From an uncultured Bacteroidales bacterium (lineage in GTDB: Bacteria; Bacteroidota; Bacteroidia; Bacteroidales; P3): 37,094 bases of DNA. Made by a program: the position numbers and the translations under genes. The stretch lies in assembly GCA_944321885.1 (NCBI GenBank), contig CALUNB010000025.1:1-37094 (forward strand), read 5' to 3'. Below, one piece after another: positions 17,496-26,029 of this stretch. Under the pieces are notes generated by a model. The model worked only from the letters and a program-made list of their open reading frames with translations, ran no database searches and was not told where the DNA came from. How positions within the stretch are numbered: the stretch's first letter is position 1; each line of letters opens with the position of its first letter.

Positions 17496-19046
17496 TTACC
17501 GTACCACTACTTTCCGGTTCAGAACATCGGTACCATCCTGTACCCGGACGATATAAAGTCCCGAAACCGGAGTTTCGAAACGGTATTGGCCGCCGTCTAC
17601 ATGGGATTCCGCCAATCTACGCCCTGTCAAATCAAAGACCTGGACCTGTCCCGAAGCACCTTCCACCACGATAGCCCTGTCTTGGGAATATACCCGGCAA
17701 TTGGATTCCAGCCAACTTTCGTTGGAGACTCCACCAATCGTGACCGGAGTTGTCGTAAGCTCCAATTCAGGAAAATACTCGTTGGTCATACCACAAAAAA
17801 CTTCCATGGGCTGGGCCCGCAAAAAAACGGTCTTCCCGTTGCTAATCGTATAATCCACACCTTCCTGCAATGGAGTATAAGGGTAACTTTCCCCTGTGTA
17901 CCAGGCATAGGAAGTACGATAATCCTCTACCATAAGCTGGCTGCTCAAATCGATTTCTTCCCCCACTTCGTAATGTTCCTTTATCTGCATGGGATACTGC
18001 CCATTGAAATTGTAATACACCAATTGGAAACGAGGCAAGGTTTCGAGTGTCAGATAATTGTTCCACACCATGAGCTCCCTGAGCTTGGGATGGCTGACCG
18101 GATCCACCCCCGCATCATACAAACGGTTATTGTAAACGTAAAGGCTGTACAAATCCGGATTTTTGGAAAAATCGACCCTTTCCAGACCCACATTGGAGGC
18201 ATGGAAGATGGCCAAAACCGGACACATCGTCACATCGATATAGGGAACCGAGTCCCCCGTCAAACTACTGGCGTACAAGGCAAACAAATTGGGATTCTGG
18301 CTGAAATCAAATTCCGAAACTGCCGTTCCATTCACTCCTAATTGTTGCAAATGGGGAAAGATGGATGTGTTCAATTCCGAAATGCCCGTATAGTCTAAGA
18401 AAATTTCGTACAAATTGGTATTATGGGTCAAATCCACTTCCTTGAGATCCGTATAACTAGCATTGAAATACAACAAGTTGGGATTCCCGCTCACATCCAG
18501 TTCCGTCACTTCCGTCATGGACACATCCAAATACTGCAAACTATCCAAACCACTCACATCCAAGCTTTCCAAGGCCGTACCGTTCAAACGCAAAATAATC
18601 AACTCCGGGTTGTGCGACAAATCAAGCTGAGTCAAAGCTGGATTATCCCGCAAATCAAGCCAAATCAGATTCTCCGCCCGGGAAAGGTCTATACTCTTCA
18701 TGGAAGTTCCCTGTGCATAAAAACGTCCCGTCTTCTCAGGATGCTTGGCATAAATCTTCAAACTGTCCACACCTTGGACGGAATCGATACAGGACAATCG
18801 CGTCAAAACACTATCGGTCAATACATAAGGATTCAAATCCCCGTCCCGGAGCTGCAAATAGACCGTATCCGTGCCACTGCCTTCCAAATTGGCCATCGAG
18901 AAATAAACGCCCCTGACCGAGGAGCTGACAAAGGAAATCACAGGTTCGCCCAAGTCTTCCACCGTGGGCGTGTCTTGTGCTTTTGCAACCGGTCCTACGG
19001 ACAGGCCCGTCAAAAGCAGCCATGTCCATGCTAATCTTTTTTTCAT
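17496..19046 (-). CDS. Secreted leucine-rich-repeat protein with T9SS tail (LRR 1), first gene of the operon
   Basis: A 516-residue protein from the ATG at 19046, where the signal peptide begins (MKKRLAWTWLLLTGLSVG, cleavage near AKAQ). About ten LRRs occupy residues 100-330 (LTQLDLSHNPELIILRLNG, VTELDVSGNPNLLYFNAS and similar). A beta-rich segment with YAWYTGESYPYTPL follows; the matching segment in LRR 2 is YTWRTEDGRTLIRG. The T9SS tail (VQVFDLTGRRL...GLYIVRVQDG...KVVVR) is of the same short type as in LRR 2. The two proteins are clear paralogues with different repeat surfaces. This is the promoter-proximal gene of the operon, with about 550 bases of divergent intergenic DNA before it. Confidence 0.88.
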   Translation of the reverse strand: MKKRLAWTWLLLTGLSVGPVAKAQDTPTVEDLGEPVISFVSSSVRGVYFSMANLEGSGTDTVYLQLRDGDLNPYVLTDSVLTRLSCIDSVQGVDSLKIYAKHPEKTGRFYAQGTSMKSIDLSRAENLIWLDLRDNPALTQLDLSHNPELIILRLNGTALESLDVSGLDSLQYLDVSMTEVTELDVSGNPNLLYFNASYTDLKEVDLTHNTNLYEIFLDYTGISELNTSIFPHLQQLGVNGTAVSEFDFSQNPNLFALYASSLTGDSVPYIDVTMCPVLAIFHASNVGLERVDFSKNPDLYSLYVYNNRLYDAGVDPVSHPKLRELMVWNNYLTLETLPRFQLVYYNFNGQYPMQIKEHYEVGEEIDLSSQLMVEDYRTSYAWYTGESYPYTPLQEGVDYTISNGKTVFLRAQPMEVFCGMTNEYFPELELTTTPVTIGGVSNESWLESNCRVYSQDRAIVVEGASGQVQVFDLTGRRLAESHVDGGQYRFETPVSGLYIVRVQDGTDVLNRKVVVR

Positions 19047-19230
19047 GGTTTGATGTTTTAGTTTTTGGAAGCCTGTTTTCTTCTCTCGACTTCCAAGGGT
19101 TGTTTCAATACGTTCGCTTTTGATGTTATTTCTTAGTTTCGCGCGCTTCCCACCGGAACCATTTGCGGGTTCCATCGTGGTCAAAGCAAAAAAACGAAAA
19201 GAAGGAAAAACCAGGCAGCCCGGCACACCC

Positions 19231-19238
19231 TACATTTG
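19231..19238 (+). promoter_or_regulatory. Putative -7 promoter box (TACATTTG)
   Basis: A perfect TAnnTTTG match on the plus strand. If used, the regulator mRNA would have a leader of about 350 bases containing the GA tract. No TTTG is seen at the -33 distance. Confidence 0.35.
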
Positions 19239-19518
19239 CACGATTTTGGATTGTCGTACCCATTCTTACAAGCACTACAATTCTACTATTCTATTTTTCA
19301 ATACTTTAAAAACATAAACAAAGACCATTTTGAAAATTGTCGTAGTATAAAATCGTAGTTTCTCGCGCCAAACCGATTATATTTTTTATCTTGCAGGCCT
19401 CAAACAAGGCATTTTCCATGCCAAACTTGCATCATTTGAATATGTATGAGAAGACAAACATGTTTTTCCAAGGTTGGAATCCAGTCGGGATTTTCCCCTT
19501 GTGGTCCGGCAAAACCCG

Positions 19519-19538
19519 GAGAGAGAGAGAGAGAGAGA
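19519..19538 (+). repeat. (GA)10 dinucleotide tract in the regulator leader
   Basis: Ten uninterrupted GA units lie about 60 bases before the chosen GTG start of the TPR-HTH regulator, in a frame that stays open from 19450. A tract of this length can gain or lose units by slipped-strand mispairing. If translation begins upstream, changes would switch the frame; if not, they would alter leader length or structure. Confidence 0.85.
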
Positions 19539-19599
19539 ATTTGAAGCCCCAAAATTCTTCGTCCAACTTTTAGGGACATCCCCAACCCACCATAACAAA

Positions 19600-21435
19600 G
19601 TGAGAGGTTCAAAGCGGATTTTCCTGGCAGTCGCATTCCTCTTCTTCGGCTTGCTACCCGCTTCCCACGCCCAGGACTTGCGGTCCAAGGCGGCGGTTCC
19701 CTATTACCTTTCGGTACTTGAAGCCTCTGAATCCAGCGTTCCCGACAAGAAAAACGCGCTCGACAGCCTCTGCAAGCACGCGCTCCTGACCCAAGACACG
19801 GCAGCCTTCTTAGGTTTCCTCGACCGGAAAGCGGAACTTTACGCTTATTATGCCAATTCTTTCGAAGCCTATGCCACCCGCAAAGCCATCCTGCAAGGCT
19901 GCCACACCTTCCGGGGCCAAGATTCCGTCATAGATGCCCTCTCCCGCAAAGCCTCTCTCGAAGTAGGGTCTGCCGCTTGGCAAACCGGATTCTGGGAGGA
20001 AGCCCTCGACTTGACCTATGCCTTCCTCAAAAATCATCCCGATGCCAAGGCCCCGGAACTGGCACGGCTCCATTCCGACATCGGCATCATCAATATGATG
20101 TACCTGCACAACATGCCCGAAGCCTACCGCTATCACAAACAAGCTATCCGGTATGTAGAAGAATCCCGGGAAGAACTCGCCCCCGACCACCGGATCCGCA
20201 TCTTCAACGGCATTGCCGGATGGTTTTTTCTGAAAAAAGAATACGATTCGGCCCTATATTACCTTGCCCGCATCGATCTGCACGACACCCATAAGGTCTC
20301 ACCCCTCCGATTGAGCATCTACTACAACAATCTCTCCCTTATCCACGGTGCTATCGGGAACATGGAAATCGCCAACCACTATCTGCGCGAAGCCCTGGAC
20401 ATCATCCAGAATAACCCGGATTCTTACATCCTGCCCTTCCTGTTGCGCAACATGGGGGGAACCTACGAAGACCAAGGGGATTTCCCGGAAGCCCGGCGGT
20501 ACTACGCCCAAGCCTTGGAAACGGCCCGGCAGAACGAAGACATGGAAAATGAATGGAAGTCGGCAAGCGCCTTGGGACGGATTTATCAAAAGACAGGAAA
20601 GAAGGAACTGGCCCATGAATACCTGTTGTACGCCTATGCCAAGAAAGACACGCTCATGACGCAACAAAACCAACAACACATGGTGCTGTTGGGCAAGGAC
20701 TTTGAAATCTACAAACTCCAGAAACAACAAGAACTGGTAGAACAGCAATTCCTGCTGCAAAAGGCAAGGAACGACAAAAAGACCATCATCCTGTGTGTCC
20801 TGGGAGGCATGATGTTGGTCCTGCTGGTCATCTCCATCGTCATGATCATACGCCTTGTCCGCAAAGACCAAATCCACCAGCAAAAACAAGATGACATTGA
20901 AAAGAAAGAGCAGTCCTTCCAGGAAGAACTGCGACGGAACAACTCGGATATGGCAGCCACCAACCTTTTCTCGATTCAAAAGGACGAATTGCTGAAAACC
21001 CTCAAGCAAATCTGCACCAAGCTGCTCAAAGAGCCCTTGGACGAACGGCAAAGGCAGCAAGCCTTGCAAGAAATGCTCCACCTCATCAAAGCGGGATACT
21101 ACGGCAACAGCTGGGACGAATTCCGGATTCGTTTCGAACTGAGCCATCCCGATTTCTACCCCAAACTACTGGCGGCCCATCCCTCCCTGACCAAAAACGA
21201 AAAGGACCTGTGCACCCTCCTGGCCCTGAACATGAACACCAAGGAAATCGCTTCGCTCACCCAGAAGTCGGCCCGTTCCATCGAGACCTATATCTACCGT
21301 ATCCGCAAGAAAATAAATTTGGACCCGGCCATCAAGACCAATGCTTATTTCCACGATTTCCTGACCCGGACACAACAGCACCATCCCTCGGAATCATCCT
21401 CCGAAGAAGCGGACCAACCGAAAGAAAAAGAATAA
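19600..21435 (+). CDS. TPR membrane regulator with C-terminal LuxR-type HTH
   Basis: A signalling-type regulator of about 611 residues. From a GTG at 19600 the protein starts MRGSKR followed by a signal sequence or first membrane segment (FLAVAFLFFGLLPASHA). A periplasmic-side TPR region runs to about residue 380 (YRYHKQAIRYVEE, PEARRYYAQALETARQ). A coiled coil and transmembrane helix follow near 395-425 (ILCVLGGMMLVLLVISIVMI). The cytoplasmic part ends in an HTH (LTKNEKDLCTLLALNMNTKEIASLTQKSARSIETYIYRIRKK). This layout is common in Bacteroidales next to surface-protein operons. Its divergent position suggests that it controls the LRR/protease operon. The start is uncertain: the frame is open upstream through the GA tract, and no ATG or clear ribosome site is seen near 19600. 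Confidence 0.82.
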   Translation: MRGSKRIFLAVAFLFFGLLPASHAQDLRSKAAVPYYLSVLEASESSVPDKKNALDSLCKHALLTQDTAAFLGFLDRKAELYAYYANSFEAYATRKAILQGCHTFRGQDSVIDALSRKASLEVGSAAWQTGFWEEALDLTYAFLKNHPDAKAPELARLHSDIGIINMMYLHNMPEAYRYHKQAIRYVEESREELAPDHRIRIFNGIAGWFFLKKEYDSALYYLARIDLHDTHKVSPLRLSIYYNNLSLIHGAIGNMEIANHYLREALDIIQNNPDSYILPFLLRNMGGTYEDQGDFPEARRYYAQALETARQNEDMENEWKSASALGRIYQKTGKKELAHEYLLYAYAKKDTLMTQQNQQHMVLLGKDFEIYKLQKQQELVEQQFLLQKARNDKKTIILCVLGGMMLVLLVISIVMIIRLVRKDQIHQQKQDDIEKKEQSFQEELRRNNSDMAATNLFSIQKDELLKTLKQICTKLLKEPLDERQRQQALQEMLHLIKAGYYGNSWDEFRIRFELSHPDFYPKLLAAHPSLTKNEKDLCTLLALNMNTKEIASLTQKSARSIETYIYRIRKKINLDPAIKTNAYFHDFLTRTQQHHPSESSSEEADQPKEKE

Positions 21436-21447
21436 GTTTCATAGAAA

Positions 21448-21480
21448 GCCCTTGGCGGTTTTCACGTCCGGGCCAAGGGC
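21448..21480 (+). terminator. Hairpin after the TPR-HTH regulator
   Basis: A perfect 9-bp stem, GCCCTTGGC at 21448-21456 and GCCAAGGGC at 21472-21480, begins 12 bases after the stop codon. No U run follows, so it may protect the mRNA end or act only as a weak terminator. Confidence 0.5.
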
Positions 21481-21512
21481 GACCCATGATCGAGTGAGCC
21501 ATCAAAAGAGCC

Positions 21513-21563
21513 AAATTTTGAGATTCGTGTCGTTTTTCGCCGGAAAAATTTTGAGATTCGTGT
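21513..21563 (+). repeat. 18-bp direct repeat over the AAA ATPase promoter
   Basis: AAATTTTGAGATTCGTGT occurs at 21513-21530 and again at 21546-21563, start points 33 bases apart (about three helical turns). The second copy contains the TTTG that serves as the probable -33 element. Confidence 0.9.
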
Positions 21564-21581
21564 AAACATGAACTAATTTTG
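21550..21581 (+). promoter_or_regulatory. Bacteroidales-type promoter of the AAA ATPase gene
   Basis: TTTG at 21550-21553 and TAATTTTG at 21574-21581 are separated by 20 bases, matching the TTTG-N19-21-TAnnTTTG consensus. It is the best complete promoter in the window. The transcript would start about 17 bases before the ATG at 21603. Confidence 0.6.
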
Positions 21582-21602
21582 TCCTCACCTATAAGACATT
21601 AT

Positions 21603-22934
21603 ATGATATTCAAACGGAAAATTTACGAAGAGCTTCTGCAATGGAAGCAGATGGATGAAGGCAGAACAGCCGTCCTGATACAAGGCGCAAGACGTGTCGG
21701 GAAATCCACTATTGCCGAAGAGTTTGCGGCCAACGAATATGAATCCTATATACTTGTGGATTTTGCCGCCTGTTCCACCGAAATCCGAAATTTGTTCAAC
21801 GATGTTTCCGATTTGAACCGTATTTTCATGCGCCTTCAATTCGAGTATGGCACCGAGTTGAAAGAACGGAAGTCTGCCATCATTTTTGATGAAGTCCAAC
21901 TTGCACCCAAGGCGAGGCAGGCCATCAAGTATCTTGTGAAAGACGGCAGATATGATTACATAGAGACCGGCTCACTCATCTCCATACGCAAAAACGTCAA
22001 GGACATTCTGATTCCAAGTGAGGAAGTCAAACTTTACATGTACCCGATGGACTATGAGGAATTCAAGTGGGCATTGGGAGACACGGCCACAATAAAATTA
22101 CTTCGAGGCTATTTCCAAGACCGAACAGCTTTGGGGGATGCCACAAACCGCAAACTGATGCGCGATTTCCGCCTGTACATGCTCGTCGGTGGCATGCCGC
22201 AAGCTGTTGCTGCCTATTTGGAGAGCAACAACCTTGAAAAGGTTGACCGCGTGAAGCGATCTATCATAACGTTGTATGAAGACGATTTTAACAAGATAGA
22301 CCCGACAGGAAATGCTTCCAAGCTATTCCACCAAATCCCAGCCCAACTGACAGGTAATGCCAACCGCTACCTGGCATGGAGCGCAACGGACGGTACACGT
22401 AATTCCGACTTGGCTGAAATCATATCTGAAATCAAGGAATCAATGGTAGTCAACATGGCCTACCATGCCAATGATCCTAGTGCTGGAATGGCATTGCACA
22501 AAGATCCCGACAAATTCAAAATGTTTGCAGGCGACACGGGATTGTTCGTCACTCTCGCATTTTGGGATAGGAAATTTACCGACAACACGATTTACCAAAA
22601 ACTACTCAGTGACAAGTTAAGCACAGACCTCGGATATGTTTATGAAAACGTCATCGCCCAAATGCTGAAAGCGGCCGGACATGAGTTGTACTATTACACA
22701 TTCCCTACTGACAGCGGAAAACACAACTACGAAATCGACTTCCTAATTGCAGACGGTGACAAAATAAGCCCCATCGAGGTAAAATCTTCCGGTTATAAAA
22801 CGCACGCTTCTTTGGATGCTTTTTGCAAGAAGTTCTCAGCGCGGATAAAAAACAAGTATCTGATTTACACGAAAGATATACGTAAAGAGGAAGACGTTCT
22901 GTATCTTCCGGCATATATGACAATGCTCCTTTGA
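21603..22934 (+). CDS. AAA-type ATPase with C-terminal DUF4143/nuclease-like domain
   Basis: A 443-residue protein of the family often annotated as 'ATP-binding protein (AAA_14/DUF4143)', common in many copies in Bacteroidales. It has a Walker A (QGARRVGKST, about residue 28-37), a Walker B (SAIIFDEVQ, about 98), and a sensor-like ETGSL near 127. The C-terminal domain contains YEIDFLIADG and PIEVKSSG, a D-x(n)-E-x-K arrangement like PD-(D/E)XK nucleases. The biological role of the family is unknown; mobile or defence functions have been suggested. Its DNA appears AT-richer than the genes on both sides, which points to separate acquisition. An 18-bp direct repeat overlaps its promoter, and a strong terminator follows. 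Confidence 0.87.
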   Translation: MIFKRKIYEELLQWKQMDEGRTAVLIQGARRVGKSTIAEEFAANEYESYILVDFAACSTEIRNLFNDVSDLNRIFMRLQFEYGTELKERKSAIIFDEVQLAPKARQAIKYLVKDGRYDYIETGSLISIRKNVKDILIPSEEVKLYMYPMDYEEFKWALGDTATIKLLRGYFQDRTALGDATNRKLMRDFRLYMLVGGMPQAVAAYLESNNLEKVDRVKRSIITLYEDDFNKIDPTGNASKLFHQIPAQLTGNANRYLAWSATDGTRNSDLAEIISEIKESMVVNMAYHANDPSAGMALHKDPDKFKMFAGDTGLFVTLAFWDRKFTDNTIYQKLLSDKLSTDLGYVYENVIAQMLKAAGHELYYYTFPTDSGKHNYEIDFLIADGDKISPIEVKSSGYKTHASLDAFCKKFSARIKNKYLIYTKDIRKEEDVLYLPAYMTMLL

Positions 22935-22999
22935 TGATAAACGGACCAATAACTAAATATCTTACAGCAACAGCTTCCTATGTTCATTACAAATTAAAC

Positions 23000-23038
23000 A
23001 AAGCGACCGCTGCGGGCCATGCCGCAACGGTCGCTTTT
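23000..23038. terminator. Bidirectional rho-independent terminator
   Basis: AAGCGACCG (23001-23009) and TGCGG (23011-23015) pair with CCGCA (23022-23026) and CGGTCGCTT (23028-23036), with one mismatch and a 6-base loop. Runs of A before and T after the stem let it work in both directions. It lies between the convergent AAA ATPase gene and dsbD. Confidence 0.85.
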
Positions 23039-23118
23039 CTTCGAGCCCCTAAGCCTCTTCCCCGGAAACATCCGGAATCCTCCCGGACACAGATTCCAAG
23101 GAAGGCTGGAATCTTAAC

Positions 23119-25206
23119 TTACTTTTGCTTGAAAACTTCCAAACCGTTCTGCAAATATTCGATGAAAGCTTCCACATCACTGTCGTAACCATAGCTCTGC
23201 GAGGTCAAAGGTTCCCCATCGGTTCCCAGCAAATGGTAGTAAGGTAAGGTGTTGGTCTTGAAGCGGGTCACCTGGAAATCGGCATTCCGCTTACCCATCG
23301 TCTTCTTCACCTTCCCGTCGATGGCCGAAGTCACCCACTCGTTTTCAGGCAGCTCCGTCCGGTCGTCGCAATACAAAGCGATAATGATGTATTCCTTAAG
23401 CAAGGCCTGGACTCTCGGGTCGGACCAAACTTCGGTTTCCATCTTCTTGCAATTGGCGCAGGAATGCCCCTTGAAATCGATAAACACCGGCTTGTTCTGT
23501 TGCTTGGCGCAAGCCAGACCTTCTTCGTAGTCGAAATAACCCTTGAGGTTAAAAGGCAAAGTCAACTTGTCCGAATAACGCGGCGTACCGCAAAGTTCCT
23601 GTTCAGGACCGGCGGTAGCAGCCCCACCACCCTGCACCATGACCGGTTGGCTCAAATTGAATTGCTGGGTCGTCATAGGCGGAACCAAGGAGGAAACCAT
23701 CTTCAAAGGCGCACCGAACAAGCCCGGAATCAGGTAGAACACAAACGAGAAGACCGCAATGACCAGAATCAGGCGGAACACCCCGATATGCTGCACATCC
23801 GAGTCGTGGGCGAACTTGATTTTGCCCAGCAAATAAAGCCCCAGCAAAGAGAAGATGACAATCCAAATCGCCAGATAGGCTTCACGCGTAAAGATATGCA
23901 GTTCGTAAACCTGGTCGATATTGAGCAGGAACTTCATACCGAAAGCCAAGAGGATAAAGGCGAACACCACCTTCACCGAGTTCAGCCAGCCACCCGACTT
24001 GGGCATCTTGGCCAGCAAAGACGGGAAAAGCGAAAGCAGGAAGAAGGGGAAGCCCATGGCAAGACCGAAGAAGAACATCCCCAACAAGGGTTTGAGTACC
24101 GAAGTTCCCATGGCCGCTTCCACCAACAAGGTAGCCACGAAAGGACCGGTACAGGAGAAGGACACGATGGCAAGGACCGCCGCCATGAAGAATGCCGAAA
24201 GATAACCGCCTTTGTCGGCCTTGGCATCCAACTTGTTCGACATGCCCGAAGGCAAGGTGATTTCAAACAAGCCGAAGAAAGAGAAGGCAAAAGCCACGAA
24301 CAAAAGGAAGAAAATCAAGTTGGGAATCCAATGGGTACTGAGCACATTGGCGAAGTCGGCACTCTTGGTAACGGCCACAATCGCCCCGATCAAGGTATAA
24401 ATCAAGGTAATGGACAAGGTAAAGATGGCCCCCTTGATGATACCGGCTTTCCGGCTGCTCCCATCATCGGTATCCATGAAGAAGGAAACTGTCATAGGAA
24501 TCATCGGGAACACGCAAGGCGTGAACACGCAAGCCAGACCGGCCAGGATGGCCAACAGGAAGAATCCGCCCAAGGACTCCTCTTCGGCCGGAGCCGCAGC
24601 ATCTTCCACCGTGGCAGCGGGAGCCGGTTCCACTTTGTCCTTTCCGGCATCTTCCGTTCCAGCCGCCTTGGCAGGTTCCGCAGCCGGGCTCGCAGCAGCA
24701 GTTTGTCCGGCTTCAGCTGCCTTGGCCTTGTCCGCCACCGGAGCAGCCACAGCGCCCTTCACACCTTTCACCTTGAAGTTCAATTCAATATCACTAAAAG
24801 GCAGGCAGGTTTCGTCATTGCAGACCTGATAGTCCACCGTGGCTTCGATTACAAAATCCTTTTCCGTGTTGATAGTGATTTTCTGGCGGAATTCGGCATC
24901 CTTGGCAAAAAACCTTACCGGTCCCAAGAACTCGTCGTTTTCTTCCACCGGGGCGGGATTCTCGGAAGCGGTCCCGACCAAGCTGAAATCAGCGGACTGC
25001 GGGAAATTGAAAGTAGTAGGCAAGGCGCCACCCGCATCTTGCGAATACAAATGGTATCCGCCGCCCACTTCGGCCTTGATGACCAATTCGGCTTCGTTTC
25101 CTTTGAGGTACTTGACCGAACATTTCCATTTCACGGGGTTGTCCTGTGCCAGACCGGTCGCCAAGAACAGGAAAAATCCCCATACGGCAAACAATATTTT
25201 CTTCAT
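23119..25206 (-). CDS. dsbD: Thiol:disulfide interchange protein DsbD (cytochrome c biogenesis-type transmembrane protein)
   Basis: DsbD carries electrons from cytoplasmic thioredoxin across the inner membrane to periplasmic thiol proteins. The 695-residue protein has the three expected parts. After the signal peptide (1-20) comes an N-terminal domain with the redox pair in VCNDETCLPF. An Ala/Pro/Glu-rich linker covers about residues 150-215. Eight or so membrane segments follow, with the cysteines in CVFTPCVFP and SFSCTGP. The C-terminal thioredoxin-like domain has CANC in HSCANCKKM. All three cysteine pairs are present, so it should be functional. The linker is longer than in enterobacterial DsbD. 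It lies 60 bases downstream of pssA. Confidence 0.93.
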   Translation of the reverse strand: MKKILFAVWGFFLFLATGLAQDNPVKWKCSVKYLKGNEAELVIKAEVGGGYHLYSQDAGGALPTTFNFPQSADFSLVGTASENPAPVEENDEFLGPVRFFAKDAEFRQKITINTEKDFVIEATVDYQVCNDETCLPFSDIELNFKVKGVKGAVAAPVADKAKAAEAGQTAAASPAAEPAKAAGTEDAGKDKVEPAPAATVEDAAAPAEEESLGGFFLLAILAGLACVFTPCVFPMIPMTVSFFMDTDDGSSRKAGIIKGAIFTLSITLIYTLIGAIVAVTKSADFANVLSTHWIPNLIFFLLFVAFAFSFFGLFEITLPSGMSNKLDAKADKGGYLSAFFMAAVLAIVSFSCTGPFVATLLVEAAMGTSVLKPLLGMFFFGLAMGFPFFLLSLFPSLLAKMPKSGGWLNSVKVVFAFILLAFGMKFLLNIDQVYELHIFTREAYLAIWIVIFSLLGLYLLGKIKFAHDSDVQHIGVFRLILVIAVFSFVFYLIPGLFGAPLKMVSSLVPPMTTQQFNLSQPVMVQGGGAATAGPEQELCGTPRYSDKLTLPFNLKGYFDYEEGLACAKQQNKPVFIDFKGHSCANCKKMETEVWSDPRVQALLKEYIIIALYCDDRTELPENEWVTSAIDGKVKKTMGKRNADFQVTRFKTNTLPYYHLLGTDGEPLTSQSYGYDSDVEAFIEYLQNGLEVFKQK

Positions 25207-25266
25207 CTTTGAAAAATATTAAATGGGTGAATCAAAAATCCTCCATTTGGAACTCCGTTTCCCGCC

Positions 25267-25995
25267 TCATGACGGGAAAGCTTTCCCGCCCCCTTCCTTG
25301 TCAAAGGCAAAGTGCAGGAGCGAAAAAACCGGATACAGGATAATGGCCGCAGCAATTCCCAACCAGCCAAAAACGCAGAACAACACCACTGCCGCAACCA
25401 AAAACAAATACACCATTCCTTTGGCTCTCCAGGTCCAAGGGCCTCCCTTGAACGCGAACATTTTGAAATTACTCACCAAAAGAAGGGCCAAAAGTAATGA
25501 AAGTAACAATATAAAATAAACATTCAGTACAAAACCCGTCTTGGCCGCATGCAAACCCAAGGCAGCCCAGAACAAAGCGTTGGCCGGCGTCGGCATCCCT
25601 TTGAAGTCCTTTTTCTGCTCTTCATCCAAATTGAACTTACCTAAACGATAGGCCGAAGCCAAAGCCATAACCAAGACGGAAACAGCGGCCCAATCCGGCA
25701 TTTTCTCTTGGAAAACAATCATTTGATAAGCAATAAAAGAAGGAGCGACCCCGAAGCTCACCACATCCGAAAGAGAGTCCAGCTCCTTGCCCAAAGGACC
25801 CGCCACACCCAAAAGCCGGGCTACCATGCCATCGAACAAATCGAAAACAGCAGCCAAGAAGATGAAAATCGAAGCCCAGGACGCGGAACTTGCCGAAACC
25901 TCCCCGCCACCTATGCTGCAAAGGATGGAAAGGCAACCGCACAAAAGGTTGCAAAGGGTCAAAATATTGGGTATTTCCTTCTTTATTCCGGCCAT
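25267..25995 (-). CDS. pssA: CDP-diacylglycerol--serine O-phosphatidyltransferase
   Basis: This enzyme makes phosphatidylserine from CDP-diacylglycerol and L-serine, the first step to phosphatidylethanolamine, in the inner membrane. From the ATG at 25995 the protein has 242 residues. The CDP-alcohol phosphotransferase signature DG-x2-AR-x8-G-x3-D-x3-D is complete (FDGMVARLLGVAGPLGKELD followed by SLSD). About seven hydrophobic segments follow the family pattern. A longer reading frame extends upstream to 26133, but the alignment start and the TACTTTTG box at 26002-26009 argue for 25995. No psd gene is seen in the window. Confidence 0.92.
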   Translation of the reverse strand: MAGIKKEIPNILTLCNLLCGCLSILCSIGGGEVSASSASWASIFIFLAAVFDLFDGMVARLLGVAGPLGKELDSLSDVVSFGVAPSFIAYQMIVFQEKMPDWAAVSVLVMALASAYRLGKFNLDEEQKKDFKGMPTPANALFWAALGLHAAKTGFVLNVYFILLLSLLLALLLVSNFKMFAFKGGPWTWRAKGMVYLFLVAAVVLFCVFGWLGIAAAIILYPVFSLLHFAFDKEGGGKAFPS

Positions 25996-26001
25996 GATTC
26001 G

Positions 26002-26009
26002 CAAAAGTA
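26002..26009 (-). promoter_or_regulatory. Putative -7 promoter box (TACTTTTG) of pssA
   Basis: A perfect TAnnTTTG match on the minus strand, only 6 bases before the ATG. A TTG lies about 18 bases further upstream. The transcript would be leaderless or nearly so. Confidence 0.5.
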
Positions 26010-26029
26010 CAAAAGAATCTTGTTCAGCA

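Larger units (their letters stand above)
19047..19599. other. Divergent control region between the T9SS operon and its likely regulator
   Basis: About 550 bases with no convincing gene. It holds a plus-strand TACATTTG box (19231-19238), two copies of TTGTCGTA (19251-19258 and 19337-19344), an AT-rich core around 19270-19395, and the (GA)10 tract at 19519-19538. I could not find a clean TAnnTTTG box for the minus-strand operon. The size is far above the usual spacing here, which fits a complex control region. Confidence 0.55.

Noticed and set aside
23464..25212. A 582-codon plus-strand frame
   Set aside because: Antisense to dsbD, with a highly charged repetitive product that mirrors the membrane segments.
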